Below are positions 24,561-39,100 of a stretch of 64,000 bases of DNA, one piece after another. The notes beneath the pieces were generated by a model. That model did no database searches. It was not told where the DNA came from and saw only the letters and a list, made by a program, of their open reading frames with translations. The stretch covers positions 14,905,767-14,969,766 of the forward strand of contig CM060072.1 in assembly GCA_030533445.1 (NCBI GenBank), given 5' to 3'. A program made the translations under genes and the position numbers. This DNA is from Cyprinodon diabolis (taxonomy: Eukaryota; Chordata; Actinopteri; Cyprinodontiformes; Cyprinodontidae). Each line of letters begins with the position of its first letter. Position 1 is the stretch's first letter.

Positions 24561-25539
24561 CATTTGTTCAGAAAACAGGACTCACGTATCCAGACACAAT
24601 TTTACCAGAAGCTACATGAGTTACATTATGCTAAGGGAAATGTAGCTAATTGTTAGTTGGAGTTAACCTAAATGTGTCTGTATCTACCTGTATACTGTTA
24701 TTTTGACCCTGTATGAATTAAAGACGAGGCACAATGAGCTTCACTTTGTGCATCCAGTTTATTTATATAAAATACCTGCCAAGGGCTCAAAAGTTGATGG
24801 TTTTAAAAGTAATACCAAAGTGTTAGAGCTATCCAAAAGTTATAAAAGTTGTAAGAAAGTTCTAACCTTTAATGATTGAAAATTAGGCATCTACATTTTC
24901 CACTGTATATTATTTTTTGGGTAAATCCCATTCAACCTTGTGTCAGATTTCATCTAAAGCTCTGACACTTACTTTTTTTATCGTTTGATGACTTGTTTGA
25001 TTTTGAATTTCTCCTTTCATTGTTTAATGTGTTTAATTTAATTGCATGGAAATGTTGCTGTATCTGGAGATCTGTTATGTTCTGTATCATTACAAGAGGT
25101 TCATTCTGATATGTTTCAAAATAAAGCGATGTTTCACTAAAATGAAGCCAAACCTACTGTAAATAAATGAAATCCTTTTGTGATACCACCTGCAATCAAG
25201 AAAGAAAAGTTCCAAAAACAACATATATCTTTCGTGCTTCCATAAAAACCTGCATGGTAAAGTAGATGAATAGTTTTTGCACTGTGAATAGTGTGATCAT
25301 CTCAATAAAAGCACCAGGTATGGGAGTTTTTAGGGTCTGGGAAGAAAGCCGATAACAATTTCGGGAAGCAATTGTTGCAGCCCATAAATCATGGGAGAAC
25401 AATACAGTAATTTCCAAATATATGTAATGAATTTTGGTGATGATTGAGTGGTTTATAGACTTTAAGTTCCTGGGAGCCAGTGCAAGGACACTATATCTGG
25501 GGTGATGTGCTCCACTTTGTCAAGTTTTAGTAAGGATGT

Positions 25540-25810
25540 GGGCAGCAGCCATCTGGATCAACTGCAGCTGTTTTCATGCAGACTTGTGAAATCACACATG
25601 CAGTAGTCTGTTCAATATCAAACTCCTGCTGAGACATTGGTCCTTTAATCCTGAACATATTCAGGATTAAAGGTCTATGTCAGTCACTACACTTAGATTT
25701 TGGATGTGATCAGTGGTGAATAGCTTTCATATCCTAAGCAGTTTGCTAACTTTTGATCTATCCTTTGGTCCAAAAACGGACTTCAGTTTAAGTGGTCTAA
25801 AAACTCCACA
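25540..25810 (-). mobile_element. L2-type LINE reverse transcriptase relic
   Basis: The minus strand carries fragments of the C-terminal part of an L2-clade reverse transcriptase: F-G-P-K-like coding (plus TTTGGTCCAAAAACGGACTT, near 25765), the N-L-G-V-x-x-D type block around 25680, and the GL(M)SQQ-like block near 25630 (plus CTCCTGCTGAGACATTGGTC). Many stops. A second antisense F-G-P-K-like word occurs at about 26258. Confidence 0.5.
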
Positions 25811-25904
25811 GTGGAAAAGTTTCTGGGATGGATGAGATCCAAGATCTGCCATTATTGAGTAACGAATGTCTCTGGAAATTGTCACACTGTCATGGCTGGA
25901 AAGT

Positions 25905-26165
25905 CGCTTCAGCGAGTGGCGGTGAGGGACAGTGCATCTAGACTAGCAAACTGTGGTCGTGGCTCCCCTCCATAAAAAAGGGGCCTAAAGGGTGGTTCAC
26001 ACTTCTTAGCCTCCCTGATAAGGCCTATTTCAGGAGAGGAAAATCTGTCTGACTGTCGAAACTGGCCTTCAGTGTGATTTTTGTCCTGGCTGTGGAACAC
26101 GGGACTAGCTCTTCACCTGCTGCAGGGAGCTCAGAGATTCATGGGAATTTGACCCACTGTCTCAC
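25905..26165 (+). mobile_element. LINE reverse transcriptase relic (second type)
   Basis: The plus strand keeps pieces of another non-LTR reverse transcriptase: L-H-K-K-G (ccataaaaaaggggcc region), T-L-L-S-L-P-D-K-A (about 26002-26028) and Q-C-D-F-C-P-G-C-G-T near 26070-26101. The frame is shifted and interrupted. It lies between two antisense L2-like fragments. Confidence 0.5.
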
Positions 26166-27087
26166 CAGATTACAACAAAGTTTTTTATTATCTTAGATCA
26201 ATTTAATTCCATCCAAATTAAGTGACTGACTAATCAGCTTTTTTTTCAAAGACCCCGGTCCAAAGACAATAACTTTCTGTTTTGTCTAAATTCAGAATCA
26301 GAAAGTTAAGAGTCATCCAGTTTTTTTGTCTTCTAGACAAACGTGAAGTCTATGTAATGGGTTAGCTTCATCAGGTTTGAAATTATTTAAATGTTTGAAA
26401 AGTTGAGTAATTGTTAAGAGTTTCAAGTTTCAGTGTAACATTTAATTTATTTAAAAATGTTCTGGAATATTGTTGTAGATATTTTATTTGGTTTTAATGA
26501 AATAGGTGGGTTTCTCAAAGTGAAGGTCAAAAATCTTTGGACAAGGAAAAGGTATTGGTATTAAATAATTAATATAGTGACTTAAAGAGAAAGTTTATCT
26601 GCTAAAGCTGACAGCTATAAATCAGCTGTTTAAACAATGCAAAAACAGTTCAAAAAAGAATAATGCAGTGAGCTGTAGGTGATTCTACATAGCATACATT
26701 TAGTTTGTACATAAAGAGTGAGAAAATAAGTACAGAAAGCTTGTCTGATACTTCAAAATTATTTTATATTTCATAATGAAATGCACAGCAACATTTTTTA
26801 CAGCAAATCTGAGCACCCCGATAGAGATAATTGGATTTCTAAATGAGTTACCCGTGAGGCAGAAAAAAATACAAGATTAAGACAAAGGTATTTACAGGTT
26901 TAACATAAAAGAACAATAAAAGTAAGAAATAGGCATTTAAAACCTGTTTCTGAGAGTCATTGTCTCAGTTACTTTACAATAAAAAGGCTTTGATCATCAA
27001 CTCAGTGACTTTAAATCTTCCGGCTTGGTTTTCTTTGTACAGTGAGGTGATATCTGGTTCAGTGATGGTTTTGGTTCCAGTTTGTTT
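26165..27087. other. Convergent spacer and probable slc37a2 3' UTR
   Basis: AT-rich. An antisense L2-like scrap lies at about 26250-26340. For the minus strand, candidate AATAAA signals (TTTATT on plus) occur near 26184, 26446 and 26483. No other gene is supported. Confidence 0.35.
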
Positions 27088-27115
27088 TCATTGTTTGAGT
27101 AGATCATTTTTAAAC
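27088..27115 (-). CDS. slc37a2: Alternative last coding exon of slc37a2
   Basis: A good acceptor (TTTCAG, antisense of 27116-27121) precedes sequence that, joined straight to exon 17 (ending at 28399), reads G-F-K-N-D-L-L-K-Q-stop. Including exon 18 gives G-F-R-stop instead, followed by a GTGAGC donor near 27545 that could splice to the same place. The G-F-K reading resembles mammalian G-Y-K-E-I, so the skipped form may be the main product. Confidence 0.5.
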
Positions 27116-30100
27116 CTGAAATGACAAGAAATTAGAAAAAAAAAAAGAAATGAAAGTTTATTTACATGATCTTCCTTTTTTCAATGTCATATCAGTATAA
27201 ATTTGGATTAATCTGAAATATCGAACTCTCCCCCGACCTGAAGGGGACCAGGGTAGAGGTGGTACTATATTTACTTCTTTATATTTTGTATGTACTGAAT
27301 AAGTAAAATTTTTGGCTTTCCAAAGCTGTTCCAGTCATCTGTGATCTTATTTAAAGACTAAAGAGAGTAACATGTTTACATTTGAGTACCCAATGTTAAG
27401 GTTAAACTTTTCTTTAGTAGTCGAGGTTGTATACCTGGATCTCTTAATTCGCGGTTGAATTTTAAAGTGCCTTGAGATGGCATTTGTTGTGAATTGGCGC
27501 TATATAAATCTACTGAATTGAACTGAATATAATTCACAGCTGCTCACCCTCAGCCCAGCTCCTGCAGATGCAGCGGTGGACGCACCTGGTAGTCATCTGA
27601 ATCTAAAGCAAAAAAGAGACAGTTCAGCCTCTAAACGTTCTTATAAATAATGTAATTTAACTTGGGTCTATTAGAACGGTTTTAATATTTCACCTAGTAA
27701 TAATACACAACAGATTAATGACAGAAACTGGTCTGTTTGCACAATCAAAGCTCTAAAAAATATTGGCGACCACCTGCACAGAGCAGTCTGTTTAAGTTAG
27801 GCTGTGCCCACAGCTTCTCCATATTCAGCAATGGAGCTGCTACTGCCTGAAGGCGAAGGTGAAATTCAGGCTCCAGATTTACCTGCAGTGCAGTGATCCT
27901 TATGTACTTTAGAAGAGCGGATGCATAAATTTTAAAGAAGTCATGCCAGTGTGGGGGTACCCGATTCCCAGAATTGAAATGGCAAATATGTACCTTTTCA
28001 TGTACCTTCAATACCAAGCCTATGTACAGTGTTTCCTTACAATGTTTGTTGAGAAAAAAAGGTTGTTTTAGAGAGATAGTTAAAGGAGATGGTTCTGCCC
28101 CCCTCTACAACGGCCAAGGAATTTTTTTACTCCTTTTTTAAGAATCTAACAGCGGCACAAGCTAGTTTTTAAAATGAAGGAAACCAACCCTCCAGGATCA
28201 GCCTTATCAACCCAGGAAGGACATAATATACATAAGTTAATCCTAAACCTTTTCTGATGTTAAAATTTGTTTTTTAGATTTGTATATAACTGTTCTGATA
28301 TGTAATACTTTGATTATTAGTTATTCGAAGATAGTTTCTTATTAGATTTCAGTTAAAACCTTTTTTCAGTACAAATTCTTATCCTGGTAGTAACTCACCC
28401 TCTGGATCGGGAGAGTTGTCCACACCAGCCTTTGATTTCCTTGAAGACGAGTCTAGTTAGAAACTGTGAAAAACAGCAGAAAATGAACCAATTATCACTC
28501 TGGATGTGGGAAAAACGTTTACAGTAAATAGTTAATACTGTAAAAAGTGCCAACAACCACTTGGCAAAAGAATGTCAGGCATTGCTATAAGAAATGTTAT
28601 GAATTAGTATTATTTAGGTGTTGCTTCTAACCAGGCAGGCTAAGATGTCAGCAGTGATGAGCATGTAGAAAACATTATTCCACCCCGTAGGAGAGATCAA
28701 ACCAGCAAACAGAGGACCCAACGCTGCACCTGCAAAAATACATACATAAGAGACATGTCAGCTTTCCTTTGTCCAACAGACTCCGCCTAAATGTTAAATT
28801 CTTAAGGTTTTAGGGTTCAAAGGTTCACAAAACAGCTTTTAATGGTAATACTATACTTAAGAATTAACTGCAGGGGTAAAATCTGCAAAATGTTTAAAAA
28901 AACATTTTTTTTTCTTCAGTCAGAGTTTCACGATCGATAAGTTTTGTAAGAAATGTTTGTTTTGACAACCCGCGTTTGAACATGAACATCACTATTCTTA
29001 GTAATCCATTGATTTTGGTTTTCATGGGTTTTAAATAGGTAACTTAATCCTCTTAACCACTGACCAAAATTAAAGAAACATGACAGCATGCTGCTAGGGT
29101 AAGGCAGGTGCATTTTTAGAACAATAAAACAAATGTTATACAGTTTAAAATGAAAAAGAGGATTTCAGAAAATAAAAAATGTTCTTGCATATTTTCAACA
29201 CTCGCCTACAGAGCCCCTCAAGGTTCTATCCTTATACCTTTACATTTGTACCCAGTTATCATCAATTTTATCACATCTCCGACTGACACTATCATCTTGT
29301 TTTCGATTTAAACTAAATATTCATTTAGCCATTGATTTAGAAAAAAAAATGAAGAATCAACCCACCCCTGTCTGCATTAAGAAAAATTTAGGAACACAGG
29401 CCGGGTTTCATGATAACATTTTAAAAGAACCTGGTTGATTGATTCTACAGCTTTCCCTGCCTTAGAAGGCTTAGAAAATAATCTGGATTTTCTAAAGGAA
29501 GACAAGCAGTTAAACGATCAAAAATGTGACTCATCTACAGGGTGGTTGACAAACTGCTAGAAACATAAATCAATTAAATATCATTTTCGGCAGTAATTCT
29601 GTGTAAAAAGAAACCTCAGGACTGCCAAGTAAATGTTTTTATTTGACTGTTTCCACTTTTAAAATCCTTTTGTAAACATTAAATCATAAAGGCTATTAAC
29701 ATTTTATAAGGGGCAAATCAATAGCGATACAAATGGCGTGGATTAATCAATAGGGGGAATATATACACGTTTGGAATGCATACCTATTGATCCAGTGCCG
29801 TCAATGATTGCAGTGACTGTTGATAAAGCTCTGGAGTTTCCTCTTAGACTTTCATGTGTTCCCTGCAACCAAGAAAAAATTGTCATCATCAAATAATTTT
29901 TCAAGGTGTAATGCACAGAGGCAGCACAGGATCTTGTGTCATACTGGTTTTATGACATACCAGGTCAGCAGATACAGCTGTGGTGATCAAGGCATAAGGT
30001 CCGTTAACCAGACCGCCACATAGGAGCAACATACCTACATAAACAAAAAAATAATAACTTGATTAATAGTCTGAATTATAAAAAACTATAAAAAAAAAAA

Positions 30101-33100
30101 AAAGAAGAAAATAACAGCTTGCTTGCAAGCTAATCTTTTGTGGGGAGTAGCGGCCTAGTGGTTAGGGCATTGAGCTTGGAATCCTGAGGTTCTGAGCTTG
30201 AGCCCCACTCCCACAGACTGCCACTCTGGGTCCCTGAGCAAAGACCCCAAAACTGCTCCCCGAGCGCCCCACAATGGCAGCCCACTGCTCCCCAAGTGGA
30301 TGGGTTAAATGCAGAGTTAAAATTCCCCAATGTGAGATCGATAGGGTTCAATTATTAAATTATCACCTGGAAATTATTTTTCTTATATTAATCTTAAGAT
30401 ATTTATAAAAGATTAATCCAAAGTGTCTAAATGTTAACGCTGCACAGATTAGGTCAGCTTAATGCTGTATTGATTGGCCTATTTTCAGTTTACAATAAGC
30501 TGATCTCTCCAAACCTTCATGTATGAGAATCTATCCACTCTTTTAAAGTACTGAGCTTCCTTTTTCATTTTAAGGTGTTAAACCTATGGACTAATAAACA
30601 CCATGAAGAAAACACATGCTCAATCAATAAATAAAACCACATAGGACTGTCTTATCTAGTGGTCGATTTATAGATGCTAAAACACACACACAAGGTTATC
30701 AGTTGTGATATTGCAGAATGTGCTGCCTCTCTCTGCTGCTGTTTCCTGGAAGAAGATCACTTGGGTTCGAGACTTTCTGCCATTTCCAGTCATGTCTTGT
30801 GGTATTAGCCCTCAGAAAGTGTTTATGTTAAAACATTTACATTGATCTAGTCTAGCAATCAGTTCATCTATCAATTATTTTTCGAAAAGAAAACTTTTAT
30901 TGTGCATATTATAGCGGCTGGTATGCTGTCCTGCAAACAGGAAACATGGATTTGTATCCCAGTTGTCGTTAGGGCATAAAGCTTGGAATCCTGAGGTTCT
31001 GAGTTCAAGCCCCACTCCCACGGACTGCCACAAGACCCTTAACCCCCTTAACACCATCACTGCTCCCCAGGCGCCCCAAAATGGCAGCCCACTGCTCCCC
31101 AAGGGGATGGGTTAAATGCAGAGAGTTAATTTCGTTGCTCTGTACTTGTGACAATGTAATGACAATAAAATGCTGGAAAAAATTGCAAACTACAAACTTT
31201 TAAATATGTACATGTGTACATATCAGTGTTGGGCACGTTACTTTGAAAAAGTAATTAGTTATAGTTACTAGTTACTTCTCCCAAAAAGTAGCTGAGTTAC
31301 TAACTGAGTTACTCCACAGTAAAAGTAACTAGTTACTAGTACAAGTAACTATTGCGTTACTTTTGCGTTTCTCGCCCTCAATAACCCGCACCACCCAGCC
31401 ACCACCTTCTCGCCATGTTTCCAAAGCCAGCTGAATAGAGCAGACAACAAAGACAAGAACCTGCAGAGAGTTTTGCATTTATTGCAACTCAACGTAAATG
31501 ACATCAGGGGGGAACGCCATGTGAAGTTTTTTAACAGGGCATTCAGATCTGGTGAGTATATGAAATTAATAACTGGGGATGTCTAATTCTGAAATCCTGT
31601 GTGTTTGGGTTGTTATAGATACTGCAACATCTATCTATCTAGATGTATACTCTGTGTCGTGTGTGACATAAAATATGGATCTACATCCCTGCCACAAAGG
31701 CATAAAAAATACAGTTGGTTGAAAAGGCAGAGTATCCATCCATCCATCCATCCATCCATCCATCCATCCATCCAGAGGCTATCATTTGATCGTTCACGCT
31801 CTCCATAGTTGTCCTGTGGCGCGAGCACAGGGCGACTGTTGCGCGCCTTTAGTGAGCATGCACCTTTCCTGTCGCTTGCGCGGTGATTCGTGCCGCCTGG
31901 GCTGTGCAGAGATGCAGGGGAAACCGTATGTGATGGGGAAACGCAGCTCGACGTAACACCGGTATTTCCATCTGGAAAACGCTGTTTTGCTGCATCCTCA
32001 CTCTCCATCTCTCTGTGTGTGCTGTACGTTAACACCCACCAGCAGAAACACCCACCTACCCAACTGACAGATGGAATCTCACTATACATCAGCCATTCTC
32101 ATCCTCCCCTCTCTCATGACAAGGCGCGCACCTCTGGATGACCTAAAAAATCATCTTTAATATCTCTTAAACAAAAGTAGCACAAACAATATTTTTTTCT
32201 GCACAAATCTGCACTAACGTTGCACTAACCATTCAGTCTATTTGCAGAGTTTTTTGACGTGGGTGGGGTGTCAGCTTCACGCAGCTGCGCACGAGTCCTA
32301 TCATGAAAAAAGGTTCATTGTGCGACCTGAGTAACGCGCAGTAACGGGGTGTCTGCAATGGTAACTGCGTTATAGTTACAGTCAAAGTAATTAGTTAGAT
32401 TACTCGTTACTAAAACAAGGTAACGGCGTTAGTAACGCCGTTACTTTCAACACCATTTCTTTCATATTAAAAGAAAAGATTTTATTTTTTCATAGTATTT
32501 CTTAATTGCTGTTGTAAGTAGGTCAATCTTTAAGCAAATGATTTGATTCAATTACCTAAGCAGTTGTTGATTATCTCAAAAATCGATTAATCACTTGAAC
32601 CATAATCTACCCTTAAAAAAACAGTTTAGATAGAAATGGGTGATTAATTTTATACATAAGGCATGGTTCTTTACACATCAAAGGTTTTCAAGTTTTGTTT
32701 GTGGTTGTTTAAAAATATAAATATAAATTGAGGGCCTCTTACCAATTGTGATCCCGAGACTCCTTTGTCCGATGTAATTATAGACGAAGAGCTGGAAGTT
32801 AAAAAAACAGAAAAGATGAGTAAAAAAATTAATTCTGACACCCTTCTACTTTCGCTGGTATAAATCATATTTGGGCTAATAAAATCACTACTTCAACATA
32901 AAAATACTGTGAGATATTAATAGTGCTGAAGGTAAATTAGCCATTTATACCTATGAACCATCGAGCATCAGTTAATTTATGAAGTAGTCGAGTATTTTGA
33001 ACAAAACTAGCTACAAAAACTATTAAAGATTCTCTGGTATCTCTTATAGTTTGATCAGAATTATTGTTTGAATATTTTGTTCATACCCCATTTCTAATCA

Positions 33101-36100
33101 TTTTGGCTACAGTTTGTCACTTGTAAAATAATAGAGATTATAATTTCTTTATTAACACAGAATAACTTTCAGTACTGCTATACTATTTACTGCTGTAACA
33201 ACCACATTCCCCCAGAGCAGATGATAGAAAACAAGTCTCTGTGGAAAGAATCGGTCTCTGTCTGATGAAAGGTTGTCAGGAAGGAAATGGCAAAACTAAT
33301 GTGGGATAAAAACAAAACTCCAACACAAATGTGCTTTTCTTAATCATATATTTGTCAAAAAATCTGAAATGAGATATATGTCACCATTGGTGCGGCGAGA
33401 ATCAGCATGACGCAGCAGGTTGAGGCTCTTCCTCCAGTGAAGTCAGACACCAGGCCGGCCATGATGCCTCCTGTGGACCAAAAGAGACTGTTTAAAAATA
33501 GTTTAAAATAAAACAGAGAACACTAGATCAGCTCTGTTTTTATAAATCTAAATCGTCATGTAAGATCTCCAGAGAAACAACTTTGATTTGTTGTTAACAG
33601 GTTAACATTTCAGAAAGAGCAGAACTCCATAATATGATCCTGAATTTTTAATGCTTTGAATTTCACATTAAAACCCTTAATTTCTTTTCTTTGTGTGGAA
33701 AATAAAAGCTTTATGGGTGTCAATATGCTCTATCCAGCCTCTTCAAGTGGAAAAGTTGTAGTTTCACCTGGTATGATTTCATAAAAAGTCTTCTTTAAGG
33801 AACCTTTGGCTATCAGATTATCAATTGATTAATCAAAAAACATATTAACAGATTCATCGATTTGCAGAATAATCGTTAGTTGCAGTCTTAAAATGCTCAG
33901 TAGCCTTTTGACCTTTACACCAAAACTAAAACCTTTGCATCCTCAGATAACAATAACAGGAAAAATGCCAAAATATGTTTTATCTGCATGTTATGAATAA
34001 ACTTTCTGCCATCACTGAAATATAAAGAAAGACACCATATTGATCCAAACCTACCCAGAATCCCTCCTGCATCAAATAATGTTGACATATCTCCAGCTTC
34101 TTTAGCTGGAAAATGAGCTGAAAAGAAGAAAAGATTCAGCTAGTTAAAAGAGATATTACCTGATTCTATACAGAATAAAATAAACATTTATAAAAAAAAA
34201 AGTATATTCAGGAAAATAAACCTGCATAAATGAACAAAAAAAGGCTTAATTTGATTCTGTTTCTCCTACCAGACTAATAATGTATGTACCAGTATCTACT
34301 TACATATTTTGTAGCAAATGATACATAAAGAGTGATTTTCCGACTAATGTTCTCCTTTCTGGGGCAGGCAGGATTGATAAAATTATTATTTTCCAAATCT
34401 AAGATTATCAAGAGAACAGCTTTAAAAAATGCATTTCTGTAAATGTCTTTCAAACTGAAATGCATCAAATATTTATGGTTTCCTACTACAAGCTTTAGGC
34501 AGCCTCCTTCTCTGTGTCAGAGATCAGGCCTTTCTGATGGCCACTGTCAAGTATTAACACTGATGGTGGGATATTCAGGGCCAGTGTCCATTTGAAGACT
34601 TATTTGTGCCAAATCTTTAACTTCCAGGTCTTCAGAGGCTGTTTACTTATTTCTACATCTTTTTCTCTCATCTACTTTGAGAAGCACGCTTATTCCTCCC
34701 CCACAGCATGATGCTGCCACCATCCTACCTCAGAGTAGCATGGCTTTTAAGCTTCCCCCTTCTTTTAAAAAGTAACAGTAACGGATTTGGCAAAACAGTC
34801 TAATGTTAGTTTAATCAGAACACAGAAACTGTCTCTAAAAATTAAGATCTATATGCATCTGCAAAATGGAATCTGACCTCCGATTGATTTCGGATTAATT
34901 GGTTCTACCATTCTTTCACACTTTAAAACACTAACACACTTTAAAACATGTCTATTTCCAGACACAAATCCATGCCGTTCCTGGACAGTGAGATGAATCT
35001 AGAATCTGAATCAGGAGTCTCAACAGGTAGCCTATGTGGAACCAGACTAATTAAGATCTATATTTATTTCTGTCATTTTATCTATTTATTTTTAGATTAT
35101 CTTAACACCCACAGCCTCTAAACTAAAATGTTCCAAATCAGAACTTTACAAAGCCATGACAAAGATTTGACCTTCCCAGATTCACATTTTGAAGAAATTC
35201 ACAAGAAATCTTCCTGCTGGGATTTAAGAAATTCTATTATAGAAATCCTGACTGGTCTAAAACAGAAAACATTTAGTCTGTGTTCAATCGACAGTTGGAT
35301 AAAAGAAAAAAGTTTTATACTGTATTTTTTATCTATTTTGATAACTTGAAATCATATTGATGATGATTCCTTAAGCAAATAATCTTTGGTTCAAATCATA
35401 AGAAGTTGAAATAATACTGACCGACATTTGAGATGTACAGAGGAAGCCAGTACAGGAAGGTGTAGCTGACCAATTTGGCAAACATTAGACAGAGAGAGAA
35501 CTCCACCACTCCCTGTGGGAAACAGAAGCACATATTAAAAACAGAAGTGGCTTCAACACCAAACAGGGCAAAAACCAGATTAAGCAACATATTAAATAAG
35601 GAAGATCTCCAATAAAGGAAGAGGTGAAGGAGACAAGCTTGAATTCAGTCCTTATTTCTGTTATTGTATTAAAAAAGGGAAACGATTTGGTGATTATTTC
35701 TGACCAGCTGAGTTCCTTCATGTTGTTGAATTTTTCACCTTTGGGTTAATTTAATAACCTTTTCTTTTCTTTTCTTTTTTTTTACATTTCTAAAAGTGTT
35801 AACCATGTTAACTAATTATTGTTGACAGTTTTAACTAGTTTAATAGAACATAATCCTTCAAATCTCAAATAGGTAGAAAGGGATTGAGGATGTAAAAGTA
35901 GTTTGGTTTCCTAAAAACAATCTAGCCTAAAATCATTCATTCTCATGGCAGATGTTATCTTTTTTTCCATGAATGGTTTGAAGAATACCAGCTTAAATTT
36001 GATAAATACTCTATTGAGTTAACTAAAAATTGGGGTGATGGCAGGGAAGTCTACCGACCTCAAAAGTCCCAGAGCTCATAATTAGAAATAGGTGACATAA

Positions 36101-39100
36101 ATAACAGATGAACAGGGACATAATCTCTTATTAATTAGATTAGATTAGATCAGCTTTATTGATCTCACAGCGGAGAAATTCACTCGTCACATATTGGCAT
36201 AGAAGTTACAGAAGGAGATTCTGTAGGATATTGTTAGCAGTACAGCTGATTTTTGAATTTGGGGTAAAATAGATAGTTTTCAAAATAAGATATAATTTTA
36301 ACTGTTACTTCCTTTAATTCTTTAATTGTCTGTTAGTGATGACTACTCATTTATTCAACCAGAATCAGACTTTTTGGATGTAAATAGTTTCAAGTCTAAA
36401 TTTGCCAAGGGTTCAAATCATTTTGAGCAGTTCTGTATTAGATACATGGTAAACAGCTACTGGAAAGTGAAGAAAAAAATACAAAAGGTTACTTATAGAA
36501 AAAAACCCCAACCAAAATAAAAATTAAGGACGACTGTTACCAGCCGTTGCAAAAGTATGAGTTTTGGATTGTTTTAAAATCACGCTCAAGTGAGCCACTG
36601 GTTTCTAGGAAGCTCTTTTGTCCATTTTTTGTATATGAAATACTATAATTAGGTGAAATGATAGATTATAATCTTCCTACAACTACCCTGGTTAAATGGC
36701 GAGAACTAATATTAATAGGTAAAATGTTGATAATACTGTTACTGACGGGTTTTCGATTTTAGGAGACATGTACGACAACAGAGTGGGTGGATAAATAAAT
36801 AATATGATTATCCCAAATAAAACAGAAGCATTTTCTAACTTTTCTAATTATTATTTTTTAAGTATAATGTGCTATTAAACAAGTAGATGGTGCCACAGAA
36901 ACGTGAAATTCCAAAAAAAAAAAAAAAAAGTAATATTTGGAACCGACTCAAACTAGTCCAATATTTCTACAGTGAAATCAAGCGTTTCTTCTTACAGGTA
37001 TAGAGAGAGCTCCAACAAAACTGATGGCCTCAGAGTGTTGCTCTACGATCTCTGGAATCTCTGTTGAGACGGCGCCGTTGATGTTTCCGTTCCCATTTCC
37101 ATTTTGCAGCAGAGGCTCGGTCTCACCATTTTCCTGGACAATCTGACACACAAAACACGGCTGTGAGCTCAGAAAGCAAATGTTACAAGGCAAAACGAGG
37201 CGGAGGAAGGTTAAAGTTAAAAGCTTACATGATGCTGAGGAGGAAAGCAGTTCACATCTTCAGGCCCTGAAGGGGAATGAAAAATAAATTAAGTTTTGAC
37301 TGAAATAGAAAAGAAAAAAAAGAACAGAAACACAGACTGTGGAAAAAGAGCAAAATTGAACTTTGGGGAAACAGACTTTCAACCAGGAAGAAGAAGCACA
37401 GGATCCCAGTTGAGGCGATGATGAGTCCTGGGACGATGAAGGACATTCCCCATTCCGAGGACACGAAGACTCCGGCGATGAGGGAGCCCAGGATGTTTCC
37501 CACGGATGTGTGGGAGTTCCAAACGCCCATGATGAAACCACGTCTGACAATTACAGAGACACACAAAGAAGCAAAAACAGTTATCTTCACAATCCTGCTC
37601 AGTTGTGTGATTGTAAATCTATGTTGGAATAGATCTTAAGTTTCTTTTTTAATCAAATTTTTAGTATTTTAAAATGTCCCAAACCTTTTTTTTTTATTGA
37701 TTTATCTTTGCATTTCTTTTATCCTGCAACAGCAAAGATTCTCCAAACATCATCTCAAAGCAATTCTAAGCCAGACTTTGACTAGGCCACTGCAAGTGGA
37801 ATTGCTCATTTTTTTTCTCAATGCCATTCTGCATAAACCAAATACTCTTAAACTTAATAAATAAAATAGGTTAAGCAATTTGGCATTTTGCAAATAGTAA
37901 TACTAAAATTGATGGAATTAAGCCTGAAAGGTGGTATTAGCTTATGTTGAACGTCATCATTGTACAGCTCTTCTCTGATCCAGTGGGTCATATGATTGAG
38001 AAGGATAACTTCTGCCCCAAAGATCTATTTTCACAGTTTTTTCAGATAAGTCTGGTTGAAAAGGATCTAAATTTATATTTAGAACCAAATTAACAAACAG
38101 AATAAGGTCCTCTGATGCTATTTCTAAGTATAGAGATGTGCCTGCTCTAGTATGTATTTCCTTTTTAAGCACATGAACACCATGTAAAATGTTGCTTAAT
38201 GTTGCTATGCTGAGAAAATGAGTGAAACAATACTGGGTATCTGCTCTTATATGTATGAGTCAGTCATAAATTGCTGTTTAGTGGTATCTACTAACTTCTA
38301 CCAATTAGTGCTTTCCTTTGGCTTTTTCCCTCCTTCTATCTTGAGCAATACTTAAAACCACAACCACAGACATTCAACCTTAAAAGAAAGATAATTTTCT
38401 GCTTCTTCTTAATGAATATGCTTAAAATCTACATATGAAGATGACCATGTTGACTATATTCTTAGTTGTTTCTAAACTGAACTAAATATTCTTTAAGCTC
38501 ACCTAATTGGAAGTGACCACCATGTGAAGCGGTCGTGTTTTCATAGATCATCTATAACTGCACCTTAATGAGCACAAACTAAAGGCCTCCATAATGTTCC
38601 AGTATGAACCAGTTTGACCAGTTTCTCCAGACATTTAAATGTGAAAAAAGTATCAGTGTGTGATTCAGACGGCTCCAGAGCTCTGCAAAGTAAGCTGGAT
38701 TCCCTCTCCGTACTCACTTCCCCTTTCCGAACCAGTTGCCGACACAAGCCACCACAGCGGGCCAACCGGTGGTCTGCATGAGCCCGTTCATGACCTGCAG
38801 AGGGAAGCACACCGAAGCCCACCTATGTTAGAGAGAGGGATCTGGTCCTCATATTTTTTATCACATTCCAAAGCTCAGGAATATAAGCCCAGACATGCAT
38901 GTGCAGTCTTATGACACAGCTGGGAGTCATGTGATGGTTGTGGGGGAAGTCTGGGTAAGCATTTTATTCTAAAGAGGGGAAAACCTAACTAACCAACAGT
39001 TACAACACCTGCAATGAAGTAAAGAGCTTGTTAATAAATACTTTCATTATACATATTGAGAGCATTGTTTTTTATCTTAAATTATGTATTCTATCATTCT

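Larger units (their letters stand above)
23145..25130 (+). other. pou2f3 3' UTR and downstream spacer
   Basis: Follows the TGA at 23142-23144. Candidate polyadenylation signals are ATTAAA at about 23725 and 23739 and AATAAA at 25120-25125. Which is used cannot be read from sequence. A 207-bp TTAA-flanked MITE and a Tc1 relic interrupt the stretch. Confidence 0.5.

Noticed and set aside
30130..31102. Open frames of 73-75 codons in the slc37a2 intron
   Set aside because: Translations of the tRNA-derived SINE copies; the same happens at 2464-2794.
2590..31178. tRNA genes suggested by A/B-box sequences
   Set aside because: The boxes belong to SINE heads; no cloverleaf with a proper acceptor stem and anticodon arm was found.
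31631..32089. 152-codon minus-strand open frame
   Set aside because: Lies inside the hAT-like element and includes the ATCC microsatellite translated as W-M-D-G repeats; no domain recognised.
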